This document shows positions 47,248 through 55,377 of a DNA stretch of 55,514 nt, piece after piece (position 1 is the stretch's first letter; each line of letters starts with the position of its first letter). The stretch is taken from positions 1 to 55,514 of IMG/VR virus record IMGVR_UViG_3300036781_000044. One strand, written 5' to 3'. This DNA is from a virus. The translations under genes and the position numbers were made by a program. The notes beneath the pieces are model-generated. The model worked only from the letters and a program-made list of their open reading frames with translations, searched no databases and had not been told where the DNA came from.

Positions 47248-48698
47248 TAGCGCACCCCTTCACGCGCGTTGTGCGCGTCTGCGGGCGACTTCGCGCTGAC
47301 GTAGACAAGACTCGACTTCGCGCGTGTGATCGCGACATAGCAGATGTTTCGTTCTTCGTCGCTGTTGTTGCGCAGCGTGTCTGCCAGAATGAACACGCGA
47401 TCGGCTTCAAGACCCTTCGCTTTGTGAACTGACGAGCACGTGATCATGCCGGCGGCGCCGAGGCCGTCGTCAGTGAACAGGGCGGTAATGCGCGACTCGA
47501 CTTCTTGCACGTTCGTCGCGTTGTCAGTCAGCGACGTCAGCATTTCGGCTTGGTCGCTGATCGCGTCGAAACGCTGCATATACGTCGCGTTCTGTGACAG
47601 ATCGCCCTTGCCCTTGAAGCGCGCGAGCAGGCGTTCTTTCTCTTTCTCTTCCCACGCGCTGATCTTCTTGAGTAAGTCAGGGATGCTGCGCGACTTGAAC
47701 TTTCTGATCAGACCGATGAGACCCGCGCCGATGTCGCGTCCTGCGATGCGCGTGCGCTTGCCTGCACGAAGCAAACTCATCGCGACAGACACGAGCGGCG
47801 CATTCACGCGCGACAGAATGAAGTCACCCGCGCACGCTTCTGACGTCAACTTCGCTTCTTCAAGCGTGCTGACGCTGCCTTCGGGATTCGACTCGCCTGC
47901 TTGAAAGTCAGGCACGTAGTATTGCGCTTCGCGGACGATACTCTGCGCGCAGCGATACGTGATGTTGAGCGGCAGTTCGATCGCGTCGAGAGACGACTTG
48001 AGGCGGTCAATCGAGCCGCTGTCAGCGCCGCGAAAGCCGTAGATCGCTTGTTTGTCGTCGCCCACGACCGTGATGCGACCGCGGCAAATGCCCTGCGCGA
48101 TTTCAAGCTGTGCCGCGGTCATGTCTTGCGCTTCGTCGACCACGACGTCATCGCACATGGGGTGCAGCCAGCCGTTACGCACGGGCAAGAAGATCATGTC
48201 GCTGCCGTCAATCCCCGTCTTGACAGGCTTTTCATTTGCGGCAAGCGCCATCGCTTGCGCGGCTTTCGTGCAGACATACTCGACGCCGAATCCGTCGCGT
48301 GACCACGCGTCTTCGGGTTCACACTCGAATTTTATCGCGATGTCAAGCAACTGCTCGCCAGTCGTCGCGTGCGGCGCGAGATCGTTTTCTCTGTCGCGCG
48401 TGAACGCGACTTTGACGTCAGGCCAGAACCGCTTGACGCACGACAGTCCGATCGCGTGCAGCGTCTTGACAGTGACGTTGAACCCGACGAAACGCGTGAT
48501 GAGTTCTTCGGCAATATTCTTGTTGAACGCGCAGATGACGATTGAGCGCGTCGCGTTCGCTTGAAGCAAGCGCATGACGGCCTCGACGATCGACGTCGTT
48601 TTGCCCGTGCCCGCGCGAGCGCGCACGATGAGATGACGGGTGCCGGTGACGAACTGACCGAAGAAGTTTTCTTGCAGTGAGGACCAAATGCGTGCCAT
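47247..48698 (-). CDS. UvrD/Rep-type SF1 DNA helicase
   Basis: 483 residues. Motif I ARAGTGKTT, II VVVDEAQD, III GDDKQAIYGFRGAD, V SVHKAKGLEADRV and VI YVAITRAKSSL are all present in order. This fold translocates 3'-5' on ssDNA. At under 500 residues it is compact. It is the first gene after the promoter at 48759-48788. Confidence 0.9.
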   Translation of the reverse strand: MARIWSSLQENFFGQFVTGTRHLIVRARAGTGKTTSIVEAVMRLLQANATRSIVICAFNKNIAEELITRFVGFNVTVKTLHAIGLSCVKRFWPDVKVAFTRDRENDLAPHATTGEQLLDIAIKFECEPEDAWSRDGFGVEYVCTKAAQAMALAANEKPVKTGIDGSDMIFLPVRNGWLHPMCDDVVVDEAQDMTAAQLEIAQGICRGRITVVGDDKQAIYGFRGADSGSIDRLKSSLDAIELPLNITYRCAQSIVREAQYYVPDFQAGESNPEGSVSTLEEAKLTSEACAGDFILSRVNAPLVSVAMSLLRAGKRTRIAGRDIGAGLIGLIRKFKSRSIPDLLKKISAWEEKEKERLLARFKGKGDLSQNATYMQRFDAISDQAEMLTSLTDNATNVQEVESRITALFTDDGLGAAGMITCSSVHKAKGLEADRVFILADTLRNNSDEERNICYVAITRAKSSLVYVSAKSPADAHNAREGVR

Positions 48699-48758
48699 GT
48701 CGTTGTGGCTCCCTGTGTCTACGTGCGTCGTATCATTGCGACGTCAGTGACAAGACAG

Positions 48759-48788
48759 ATTCTAACGGCTCTATCAAACGAAATGCAA
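48759..48788 (-). promoter_or_regulatory. Leftward promoter sharing the 15-base element
   Basis: Minus strand: TTGCAT (48788-48783), 18 bases, TAGAAT (48764-48759), then about 50 bases to the helicase ATG. Bases 48776-48790 repeat 10356-10370 exactly. Confidence 0.65.
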
Positions 48789-48796
48789 GCGTTTTC

Positions 48797-48825
48797 TTAA
48801 GTGCTTGAAAATCAACGACTTACAG
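48797..48825. promoter_or_regulatory. Degenerate copy of the operator palindrome
   Basis: TAAGTGCTTGA (48798-48808), three A, TCAACGACTTA (48812-48822): arms match at nine of eleven positions. It sits six bases from the 15-base promoter element and overlaps the stop of the gene at 48812. Confidence 0.6.
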
Positions 48826-49066
48826 TCTTGCAACTGAACCCAGCGACATACGTGCGCGACTGGAAATAGAGCCAAAAGTTATAGCCCCACGACTCGCCGG
48901 ACCAGCGTGCGGCAGTGAACTTGATCCGTCTGACGCGCGTCTCTGTGCCGTTCGGTCCGTGGTGCGTCGGGTGCCCCGTAAAACGGTGTGGCCATTCGAT
49001 GAAAATTGACAGACCAAACGCAAGGACAATCGTGCTGAACGCCAGCGGGACGACTTTGAATCTCAT
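48812..49066 (-). CDS. Small membrane-anchored or exported protein
   Basis: 84 residues from the ATG overlapping the SNF2-type gene stop. One N-terminal hydrophobic segment (about 4-23), then a soluble domain with Trp and Cys. Single-pass or secreted; function unknown. Confidence 0.55.
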   Translation of the reverse strand: MRFKVVPLAFSTIVLAFGLSIFIEWPHRFTGHPTHHGPNGTETRVRRIKFTAARWSGESWGYNFWLYFQSRTYVAGFSCKTVSR

Positions 49067-50673
49067 GCGTCTTCTTTCAATGCGCGAATCCACGCTGCCG
49101 TTGTCCAATTCGCGATGTCCGCTTTGCCGCGTCGTCCTGACAGTATCACGTGATCGATCGTCTTTTGACCCTTCGGCCCTTGCGCGACGAAATCGAAGTA
49201 ACTGACTGGGTGTTTCTGATTCGGTCCATAGACGCGATCACCTGCTTGTAAGAACTTTCGCAAGCTGTAGTCATACGACACATTGATGTTGGTGTGTGAC
49301 GCGCTGAAGTCGAGTCCAAATGAGCCGGTCCCAAACGTGCCGCCGAAGAAGATTGCGGCGTCGGGCGACGTGCCCGGCTTCAGCAACGTGAGCGCGTCAC
49401 GACGTTCTGACTTCGACTGGCCGCCAGAAATGCCGCTGACGATCATCTGTGGGAATTTCTTCTTCACCGCAGCGAGCATGCGTTCCAATTCAGGCTTGAA
49501 ACGCACCCAAGTCACGACTTTCAGTTTGGGATCGTGCTCCAACTGCTGACCGACGAGATAGAGCAGCGTATCAAGCTTTTCATGTCCGATCTCCCGCACA
49601 CTCGCCGTCTGTGTCACGTCGTCGTCGAGTCCCAAGTCTGCGATGCCACCGAGAAACCCGCTCGTGATCTGCGCGAGTCGCATGATCTTCGTAATCGCTT
49701 GCTGCGCGACACTCGCGTTACCGCACTCAAGCTCAACGACCATTTCATCACGCATCGTCTGGTAAAACTGCCAGGTCTTCGGCGTCAGCGTGACCGGCAC
49801 GGTGACAGGCGGCAATTTCTCCGGCATGTCTTTGCAATCTTTCTGCAGCCGTCGAATCGTGTAGGGTGCAAAGCGACGCTGCAGATCGTCGAGATTGACC
49901 CATCCGATCACTTGTGTCGGACGTCCCCCTTCAAAGACGATTTGCCCATTAGGCTTCTTGACTTTTACGGCGCCGACGCGAAAGCCACCCATCTGCGCGT
50001 AGCGTGCGCGATAGTGCGTGATGTATTTGCAATCAAGCACACTGTCATGCAGCATGTTGCCTTGCGCGAATAGATGAATCGGCGTGTCCATCGGCGTGCC
50101 GTTGAGCAGCACGACGCGTCCACACTTCTTGCGCAGTTCGTAGCACGACTTATACGTCTCTGACTTGTGATTCGTGATCGCGCTCGACTCGTCGAGAACG
50201 AGCAACGTTTTCGGCGTGCAGTAAGGCAGTAACGCTTTGAGCGCACTATCGACACGCTGCTGATCTTTCGTGATGTAGGGACACACGAACTCGTAATTGG
50301 TGACGATCCACTTGAGCGACGTAACGACACTGGGCGATGTATTGCTGCTTTCTGATGGGATTTGCCAGCGCCATTGACGCATGTCGGAATGATACTCCGT
50401 GATCAGCGCAGACGTCTTCATCCACAAATGCTTTGCGAGTTCTCCGCCCTCGGGATCGAACCAGACGCCGCGCACTGGGGCCGGCGCGACAACGATGACA
50501 CGATTGATGACGCCTGCTCGATACAAGAACTGCGCGGCGTCAATGACGATCTTCGTCTTGCCTGTGCGCATCTCAGACGTAATGAAGAGATACGGATGGT
50601 CAATCAACGTCTGCGTGTCTTCGACTTGATGCGCAAACGGTGGCAGACGCGCGTCAGAGAAATCGAGGCTCAT
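49063..50673 (-). CDS. SNF2-type SF2 helicase/translocase
   Basis: 536 residues. Motif I SEMRTGKTK, motif II LVLDESSA, NGTPMDTP (motif III) and a C-terminal lobe with VTWVRFKPELERML and AGDRVYG (motif VI region) identify a phage SNF2-like DNA translocase. Roles in replication restart or recombination are usual. Confidence 0.88.
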   Translation of the reverse strand: MSLDFSDARLPPFAHQVEDTQTLIDHPYLFITSEMRTGKTKIVIDAAQFLYRAGVINRVIVVAPAPVRGVWFDPEGGELAKHLWMKTSALITEYHSDMRQWRWQIPSESSNTSPSVVTSLKWIVTNYEFVCPYITKDQQRVDSALKALLPYCTPKTLLVLDESSAITNHKSETYKSCYELRKKCGRVVLLNGTPMDTPIHLFAQGNMLHDSVLDCKYITHYRARYAQMGGFRVGAVKVKKPNGQIVFEGGRPTQVIGWVNLDDLQRRFAPYTIRRLQKDCKDMPEKLPPVTVPVTLTPKTWQFYQTMRDEMVVELECGNASVAQQAITKIMRLAQITSGFLGGIADLGLDDDVTQTASVREIGHEKLDTLLYLVGQQLEHDPKLKVVTWVRFKPELERMLAAVKKKFPQMIVSGISGGQSKSERRDALTLLKPGTSPDAAIFFGGTFGTGSFGLDFSASHTNINVSYDYSLRKFLQAGDRVYGPNQKHPVSYFDFVAQGPKGQKTIDHVILSGRRGKADIANWTTAAWIRALKEDA

Positions 50674-50915
50674 TCGTAACGGTCTTTCGAGATGCCTTCA
50701 GTTGTCAAGATGACGACGTGTTGATCGATGACGAACGTTTTGCGCGGGATGTTTGCGCCGACGCCTTCTTTGATCAGTTGATCAGCGCGCGTTTTCTGTT
50801 CAGCCACGGCATTCGCGTAGCGTCGATTCAACGCCTCAGACTGAGACTTCAATTCCGAAAGCTCAATCTCAGCGGTGAGCCATTTTTTCACGGCCTCTCT
50901 GATGTCACGCATCAC
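50670..50915 (-). CDS. Small hypothetical protein
   Basis: 81 residues; helical start (AVKKWLTAEIELSELKSQSEALNRRY) and strands at the end. Linked by ATGA overlaps to the SNF2-type gene and to the gene before it. No family recognised. Confidence 0.65.
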   Translation of the reverse strand: MMRDIREAVKKWLTAEIELSELKSQSEALNRRYANAVAEQKTRADQLIKEGVGANIPRKTFVIDQHVVILTTEGISKDRYE

Positions 50916-51169
50916 GACATGCCTCCTTGCGCAGGTAGCGCCTTGACGACAAGCGTACCTGGCGGCGTCTCAGCGTCGATTTCCCAAATCGCGGCATACA
51001 TGCGCGCGTTGAACGGGAAGTCGCAGCCGTGCCGTTCACGGTACCCGGCGTTCAGCGACTCGACGTCAGCGGGCGCCACTTTCGCGCGCCAGTCTGTGAG
51101 CGGCACACGCGCAGCGAGTAGGGCTTTTCGCTGCGCGAAATAGGATTCAAGCAATTCGTTCAGTGTCAT
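50912..51169 (-). CDS. Small hypothetical protein
   Basis: 85 residues, MTLNELLESYFAQRKALL at the start. No family recognised. Overlaps thyX by ATGA, so probably co-translated with it. Confidence 0.65.
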   Translation of the reverse strand: MTLNELLESYFAQRKALLAARVPLTDWRAKVAPADVESLNAGYRERHGCDFPFNARMYAAIWEIDAETPPGTLVVKALPAQGGMS

Positions 51170-52119
51170 GCGAGCTTGCGCGCCTCCACTTTCGCGTCGA
51201 TCTTTTCGATTTCCGCTTTGATGCGCCCGACAGAAGCGCCAGTATAGAGGATCCCTTGCTCTGCACGCGTTAGAAACTCTTTACACGCGCGATAGAGTTC
51301 CAGCGTCACGCACGCTTCAGTGCGCTTGTCATTGAACAGCGCATACGTGCACTCGAAATATTTGGCGACGAACGTGGCGACAGCACGAGCATAGCAGCGG
51401 ATTTCCCACTGCGCCGTGGGCTCCATCCGTAGTGTAAGAAACGCGAGCCAGTTGCGCAAGTTCGCTGACGCGCGCATGCGTGAATACTGCGCGACAGGGA
51501 TGACCATGCGGGCGACTTCACGCGCGACGCCGTTAAGCAGCAACGTCTGATAGACCTGCCGCATGTCGCGCTCAGCTTTGTCGATCATCGCTTGCGCGGC
51601 CTCAGCTTTGAACTGACTGAGGCCCACTTCTGATCCCTGCTTGTTCGTCTTCGACTGCGCTGAGCGCATCAATCGTGTGATGCTTGGCACATAGAACATG
51701 TCAGGCAATTCGGTGTAGCGCGCCGACAGTTCGTTGTAACTCTGCGTGCGATGACGGTGCCACTCGCGAAAGACGAAGATCGGCGCCTGAATTTCGAGTG
51801 TCAGCCCCGCCATTTCAAACGGGGTGCCGTGGTGATTGTTGTAGAGATATGCGAGGAGCTTTTCGTCGCCGGGAATCACGCCAAAGCCCTTACATGCCGG
51901 GCACCGAATCAACATCCCGTCAGATGTCTTGGCGGTCCCCAGCGAGGTATCGCCCTTGCCGCACGCTTGACATTCAAATGGACCCCAGCCCACGAAACCC
52001 TTGTCCGTGCTCATGCGCGCGGCTTCGATGATCCGTTCGTCGCTGCCCCACGTCTCGATCAGTCGCACGTAGCCGATCGTATCGAGCACGGGGATTTCTT
52101 CTGTCTGCTTGGGGATCAT
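51166..52119 (-). CDS. thyX: FAD-dependent thymidylate synthase with a CxxCxGxG insertion
   Basis: 317 residues, longer than the usual 220-250. The ThyX signature RHRTQSYNELSARY is at 122-135, with AARMS before and HHGTPFE at 96-102. Between AARMS and HHGTPFE lies an insert of about 38 residues with CQACGKG (50-56) and CPACKGFG (73-80), the DnaJ-type zinc motif. It makes dTMP from dUMP using methylene-tetrahydrofolate and FAD. The insert may bind zinc close to the active site. Confidence 0.9.
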   Translation of the reverse strand: MIPKQTEEIPVLDTIGYVRLIETWGSDERIIEAARMSTDKGFVGWGPFECQACGKGDTSLGTAKTSDGMLIRCPACKGFGVIPGDEKLLAYLYNNHHGTPFEMAGLTLEIQAPIFVFREWHRHRTQSYNELSARYTELPDMFYVPSITRLMRSAQSKTNKQGSEVGLSQFKAEAAQAMIDKAERDMRQVYQTLLLNGVAREVARMVIPVAQYSRMRASANLRNWLAFLTLRMEPTAQWEIRCYARAVATFVAKYFECTYALFNDKRTEACVTLELYRACKEFLTRAEQGILYTGASVGRIKAEIEKIDAKVEARKLA

Positions 52120-52355
52120 AGTTCGATACCTGCGTTGATGCAGTCAGGACGCGTCGCGATCATCGCTGACGCGACGGAGAGTCCGAGCAGATAGCCGCGT
52201 TCGGTCGCGTTCTTCGCGCCTGCAATCTTTTTGAGCACCCGCAGACGCATAAGGCCTGCTGATCGTAGTTCGTTGAGCGCCGCAGCGTTTGACGGCTCAG
52301 TGACAATCGTCTCTAACGCCGCTTCGATAAGTCCTGACGGTGGTATGTTTTTCAT
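52116..52355 (-). CDS. Small helical hypothetical protein
   Basis: 79 residues, Ala/Leu-rich helices (GLSVASAMIATRPDC). Couples to thyX by ATGA. Family not recognised. Confidence 0.6.
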   Translation of the reverse strand: MKNIPPSGLIEAALETIVTEPSNAAALNELRSAGLMRLRVLKKIAGAKNATERGYLLGLSVASAMIATRPDCINAGIEL

Positions 52356-52356
52356 G

Positions 52357-52782
52357 TCAGTCCGTCCAATTTGACGCGTTACGATTGGGATACTTCTCGT
52401 CTTTGATGCACTCAGGACACGCCGACTCAGGCTGAATCGGCACCTTGTGACGCGGACAGAGTTTGACGCGTGTGCGCTCCAGTCGTGCGATCTCGAAATC
52501 GAGGTATGTGCGCGCTTTCTTCAAATCCTCGATATGCGTTGAGAGATCCGGATGTCCCTCGACGAATCGACGTTCACTGTCGCCGTTCGTCGTCACGTCA
52601 AGTTTCGCCGGCTTCTTGCCCGCGCGACAGATGTATTTAACGGCGTTGCCGAGGCTGAAGTTGAGGCCCCACGCTTCGATCACTTTGATCGCCTCGTATA
52701 AGTTGGATGACCCGCCGTAATGTGACGGACGGATCTGTTCAGACTCGATCAGATTGACAGTGAACTCGGGCGCTTGCGCCAT
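52357..52782 (-). CDS. DUF3310 protein with C-terminal zinc ribbon
   Basis: 141 residues. HYGGSSNLYEAIKVIEAWGLNFSLGNAVKYICRAGKK split over 20-57 is the DUF3310 signature, found in T7 gp1.7-type nucleotide kinases. A zinc ribbon (CPRH...CPEC) is added at the end. Nucleotide metabolism role fits the thyX neighbour. Confidence 0.8.
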   Translation of the reverse strand: MAQAPEFTVNLIESEQIRPSHYGGSSNLYEAIKVIEAWGLNFSLGNAVKYICRAGKKPAKLDVTTNGDSERRFVEGHPDLSTHIEDLKKARTYLDFEIARLERTRVKLCPRHKVPIQPESACPECIKDEKYPNRNASNWTD

Positions 52783-52806
52783 GAAAAACTCCAGATGTGA
52801 AACGCG

Positions 52807-53043
52807 TTACTGCAACGCGCCAACCATTCCATACGCTACGACGTCGATGTCTTCACCGTCTGCAATAAGGACAGAACGCTCGCAGACAGGCGACGTCGGA
52901 TCGAAAACTTTATACCACGAGCCGTCACTAAACTTCGACGTCAGCGGGTTATACACGCCATTCGTCAGACGAAAAAGATGGTAGGCGATCCACTGACGAT
53001 CACTTGTTGTGCCGAGTCTCACCAAGACGTGTCTCCAGGGCAT
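52807..53043 (-). CDS. Small hypothetical protein
   Basis: 78 residues from the ATG at 53041-53043, or about 71 from TTG/GTG codons at 53022-53025 that have GGAG ahead. The shorter form overlaps the upstream regulator by about 24 bases. Beta-rich, Trp/Tyr-containing. No family recognised. Confidence 0.5.
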   Translation of the reverse strand: MPWRHVLVRLGTTSDRQWIAYHLFRLTNGVYNPLTSKFSDGSWYKVFDPTSPVCERSVLIADGEDIDVVAYGMVGALQ

Positions 53044-53311
53044 CTTCCAGCAATCGCGACATGCTCTTGCCGGTGCGTCGCGATTCGTCTTGAAGACGTC
53101 TCTTCATCTCTTTCGTGATGTTTGAGCCGACGAAGCCGTACCGGTCGCCGCGCACTTTGCGCGGGCTATCGTTGTAGCTGACGCCCGCTTTACGAAGAAT
53201 CTGATTGATGCGTGTGCGCGTGACGCCAAAGAACGACGCAAGCTGTGCCTGTGTATGGCCCTTCTTGTATCGATCGACGATCTGCGCGTCACGCTCGGTG
53301 TTCTTTACCAT
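53000..53311 (-). CDS. Two-domain DNA-binding regulator (HTH plus RHH-like)
   Basis: 103 residues. Residues about 9-43 form a helix-turn-helix (TQAQLASFFGVTRTRINQIL), and residues about 66-97 resemble a ribbon-helix-helix dimer unit (ITKEMKRRLQDESRRTGKS). It is the best candidate in the genome for the protein that binds the AAGTGCTTGA palindromes; that link is inference. Its start overlaps the end of the polyacidic gene by seven bases. Confidence 0.7.
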   Translation of the reverse strand: MVKNTERDAQIVDRYKKGHTQAQLASFFGVTRTRINQILRKAGVSYNDSPRKVRGDRYGFVGSNITKEMKRRLQDESRRTGKSMSRLLEDALETRLGETRHNK

Positions 53312-53427
53312 TCTTCGTCTTCTCCGTCGAGATCGTCTTCGTCGTCAAGATCCTCGAGATCGTCTTCGTCGTCCAAATCTTCGTCATCTTCTTCGACGCG
53401 GAGATCGTCATCTTCTTTTGACGTCAT
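53305..53427 (-). CDS. Polyacidic 40-residue protein, DNA-mimic candidate
   Basis: 40 residues from the ATG at 53425-53427, overlapping the methyltransferase stop (ATGA). 27 of the 40 residues are Asp or Glu (DDEDDLEDLDDEDDL). The DNA carries a 27-base tandem duplication (GACGACGAAGACGATCTCGA twice). Short acidic phage proteins can mimic DNA and block restriction or histone-like proteins; whether this one does is unknown. Confidence 0.6.
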   Translation of the reverse strand: MTSKEDDDLRVEEDDEDLDDEDDLEDLDDEDDLDGEDEEW

Positions 53428-53958
53428 CCAGCCGGTAATACGCGATGAGCCTGATCTCCGAGACACGTCCAGCCGGGACGTTGACGGCGCGCGAATAGTT
53501 CAACATAAGGACCTCCACTTAGCTGCTCGACCAAATCGTAAAACGCCTCAGGCTTCTGCGAGTGCAGTCCGACAGGTGCTTCAAAGACTGAACGGACACT
53601 CTTTGTCAGCACGTCAGGACGCCCCACTCGTTGCGACGAGACAGACTTCGTGTTCCGCTCTGACGATACGCCCCATGCCGAAAAAGCGTTTGCCATTCGG
53701 CGTTAGCTTCTTCCACACGATCTCAGTCTTGAGTTCAAAATCCCACGCATCAATCACGGCCATCGCTTCGCGCTGCATCGCGGCGACACGCCACAGAAAC
53801 AGGATACTGCTTTCGTAGAGCAGCGGCAGTGGAAATGCCATGATCTCAACGATGCTCATTAGATTGTAGTGCGCAATCGCACCGCGTCCATTGCCAGGCA
53901 ATTGATCACGAAACGGCCACGGCGGATCTGCGACGATGACGCGATAGCGTTCAGTCAA
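53424..53958 (-). pseudogene. MT-A70-type N6-adenine methyltransferase split by a frameshift
   Basis: The first frame (53614-53958) has VIVADPPWPFRD, the DPPW catalytic motif, and runs to EHEVCLVATSGA. The second (+1) continues RPDVLTKSVRSVFEAPVG, then HSQKPEAFYDLVEQL and GPYVELFARRQRPGW, the standard end of MT-A70 enzymes. Deleting one base from the four-base run at 53622-53625 joins them into 177 residues. As read, the gene makes a truncated product unless the shift is recoded or is a sequencing error. Start and stop are coupled to neighbours by ATGA. Confidence 0.8.
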
Positions 53959-54125
53959 AACAGCGTCTCGTCAGGAATATCTGGATGACTCAACATGTCT
54001 TCAAGTGTTTTACGATCTTCGACCCATCCACACTCGTGACAGCCCCACGGACCAACAGCCTCCATGCCGACGCCGTTGTCAACTTCGTCGCGCTCGCACT
54101 CAGCGCCACAGTTGGGACACTTCAT
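53955..54125 (-). CDS. Small zinc-ribbon protein
   Basis: 56 residues from the ATG at 54123-54125. CPNCGAEC and CHEC make a zinc ribbon; the C-terminus is acidic. Overlaps both neighbours by ATGA. Role unknown. Confidence 0.65.
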   Translation of the reverse strand: MKCPNCGAECERDEVDNGVGMEAVGPWGCHECGWVEDRKTLEDMLSHPDIPDETLF

Positions 54126-54307
54126 TTCGTGTCCTCTTTCTTCGGCGGTTCGATCGCGCTCAGCGGCACCCAAATGGTCACCTCGACGAACGCGCCATCG
54201 TTCATGGGTGCGACATTCCCAATGCCTGTGTAGCCTTTAGAGCGCACGAACTCGCGATACTGTTCCATACGACGTTTGATGACTTGCCGTTCGTCGTAGA
54301 TGTTCAT
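54122..54307 (-). CDS. Small hypothetical protein downstream of the clamp
   Basis: 61 residues, Tyr/Arg-rich helix at the start (MNIYDERQVIKRRMEQY) then strands. Overlaps the clamp stop by ATGA. Family not recognised. Confidence 0.65.
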   Translation of the reverse strand: MNIYDERQVIKRRMEQYREFVRSKGYTGIGNVAPMNDGAFVEVTIWVPLSAIEPPKKEDTK

Positions 54308-55377
54308 AGACGTACCGCCATTGCGACAGTAATGAAGTTCTGTCCGTCTGCGAGTAGCACTGCGGCTGACGGCCCGCCCATTTTCATCTCAATCGACGCG
54401 TTGTCAGCGCAGTCGAGAAAATCAATGATCGCTTGCGCTTGCACGTTGACGCGCGTCGCAGGACCAGCGTAGGTGACGGCGACGTTTTCAATCGCATCGC
54501 CAAGTTCGTTGTTCTTCGCTTGCACTTGCAGAATGCCGTCACTGACGCTGAAGTTGACGATCTTGGTATCACCAGCAACGGCTGACACCCGTTTCAGCGC
54601 CGCATTGAGCGCGTCCCGCGGCGCCGTCACGATCATGTGATTCGACTGCGGGATGATGCGCTGATAGTTTGGGAACTGCCCGTCAATCATGCGTGACGTG
54701 ATCGTAGCGGCGTCTGTCGAGAAAAAGAGCACATTGTCACTGTGCGAGAAGCCGTAATCGTCAGCGTCGTCTGCGATTAGATTCTCGATCAGCTTCGTCG
54801 GCAGAATGACTTGATACTGCAGCGGATCGCCGGGAAATGCGCCTGTCGCGACTGCCAGCCGTTTGCCGTCTGTCGTGACGAGTGCGAGTGTGTTCCCTGA
54901 CAGCACCAAGAGAGCGCCGTTGATGTTGTATCGCTTCTCGGTCGCTGAGATGCAGGGATGCACGTTGCGCAACAACTTACGTAGCAACGCGCCATTGATG
55001 AGCGTGCTTTTGCCTGCAGGCGCGCTCAAGACCGGGAACTCTTTCGCGTCGAGAGCCCGCAAACTGAGTTTGAATTGACCTGACGCGACACGCACGCCGT
55101 TTTTCTCTGCGATCAAACGCACGTCGGGTTCTGTGATCTGACTGATGATGTTGAGCAGCGGCTTACACGGCAGCGCGACATGTCCCGCCATCTGAATCGT
55201 CGCGGCGCAGTCACGTGTCAGACTCAATTCGGTATCTGTCGCGCTCAATCGCACTTGCCCCATTTCGGCGTGGATCAGCACATGCGACAAGATCGGCAGT
55301 ACCGCTTTCGTTGGCGTCAGTTTGTCGAGTCTGCGCAATGCGTCAGTGAGCACGCTTGACGAAATCGAAATGTTCAT
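54304..55377 (-). CDS. dnaN: DNA polymerase III beta-type sliding clamp
   Basis: 357 residues, close to the usual 366. The three-domain beta-clamp pattern is clear: LPILSHVLI, RDCAATIQMAG, DAKEFPVL, ATEKRYNINGALL, DGQFPNYQRIIPQ and the terminal MAVRL, which matches MPMRL at the end of bacterial clamps. It tethers polymerases to DNA. Pairing with a family A polymerase in the same operon is noteworthy. The start lies inside the terminal repeat. Confidence 0.93.
   Translation of the reverse strand: MNISISSSVLTDALRRLDKLTPTKAVLPILSHVLIHAEMGQVRLSATDTELSLTRDCAATIQMAGHVALPCKPLLNIISQITEPDVRLIAEKNGVRVASGQFKLSLRALDAKEFPVLSAPAGKSTLINGALLRKLLRNVHPCISATEKRYNINGALLVLSGNTLALVTTDGKRLAVATGAFPGDPLQYQVILPTKLIENLIADDADDYGFSHSDNVLFFSTDAATITSRMIDGQFPNYQRIIPQSNHMIVTAPRDALNAALKRVSAVAGDTKIVNFSVSDGILQVQAKNNELGDAIENVAVTYAGPATRVNVQAQAIIDFLDCADNASIEMKMGGPSAAVLLADGQNFITVAMAVRL

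Noticed and set aside
53305-53440. Short tandem repeats resembling a CRISPR or satellite
   Set aside because: The repetition is coding (Asp/Glu codons) with no regular spacers.
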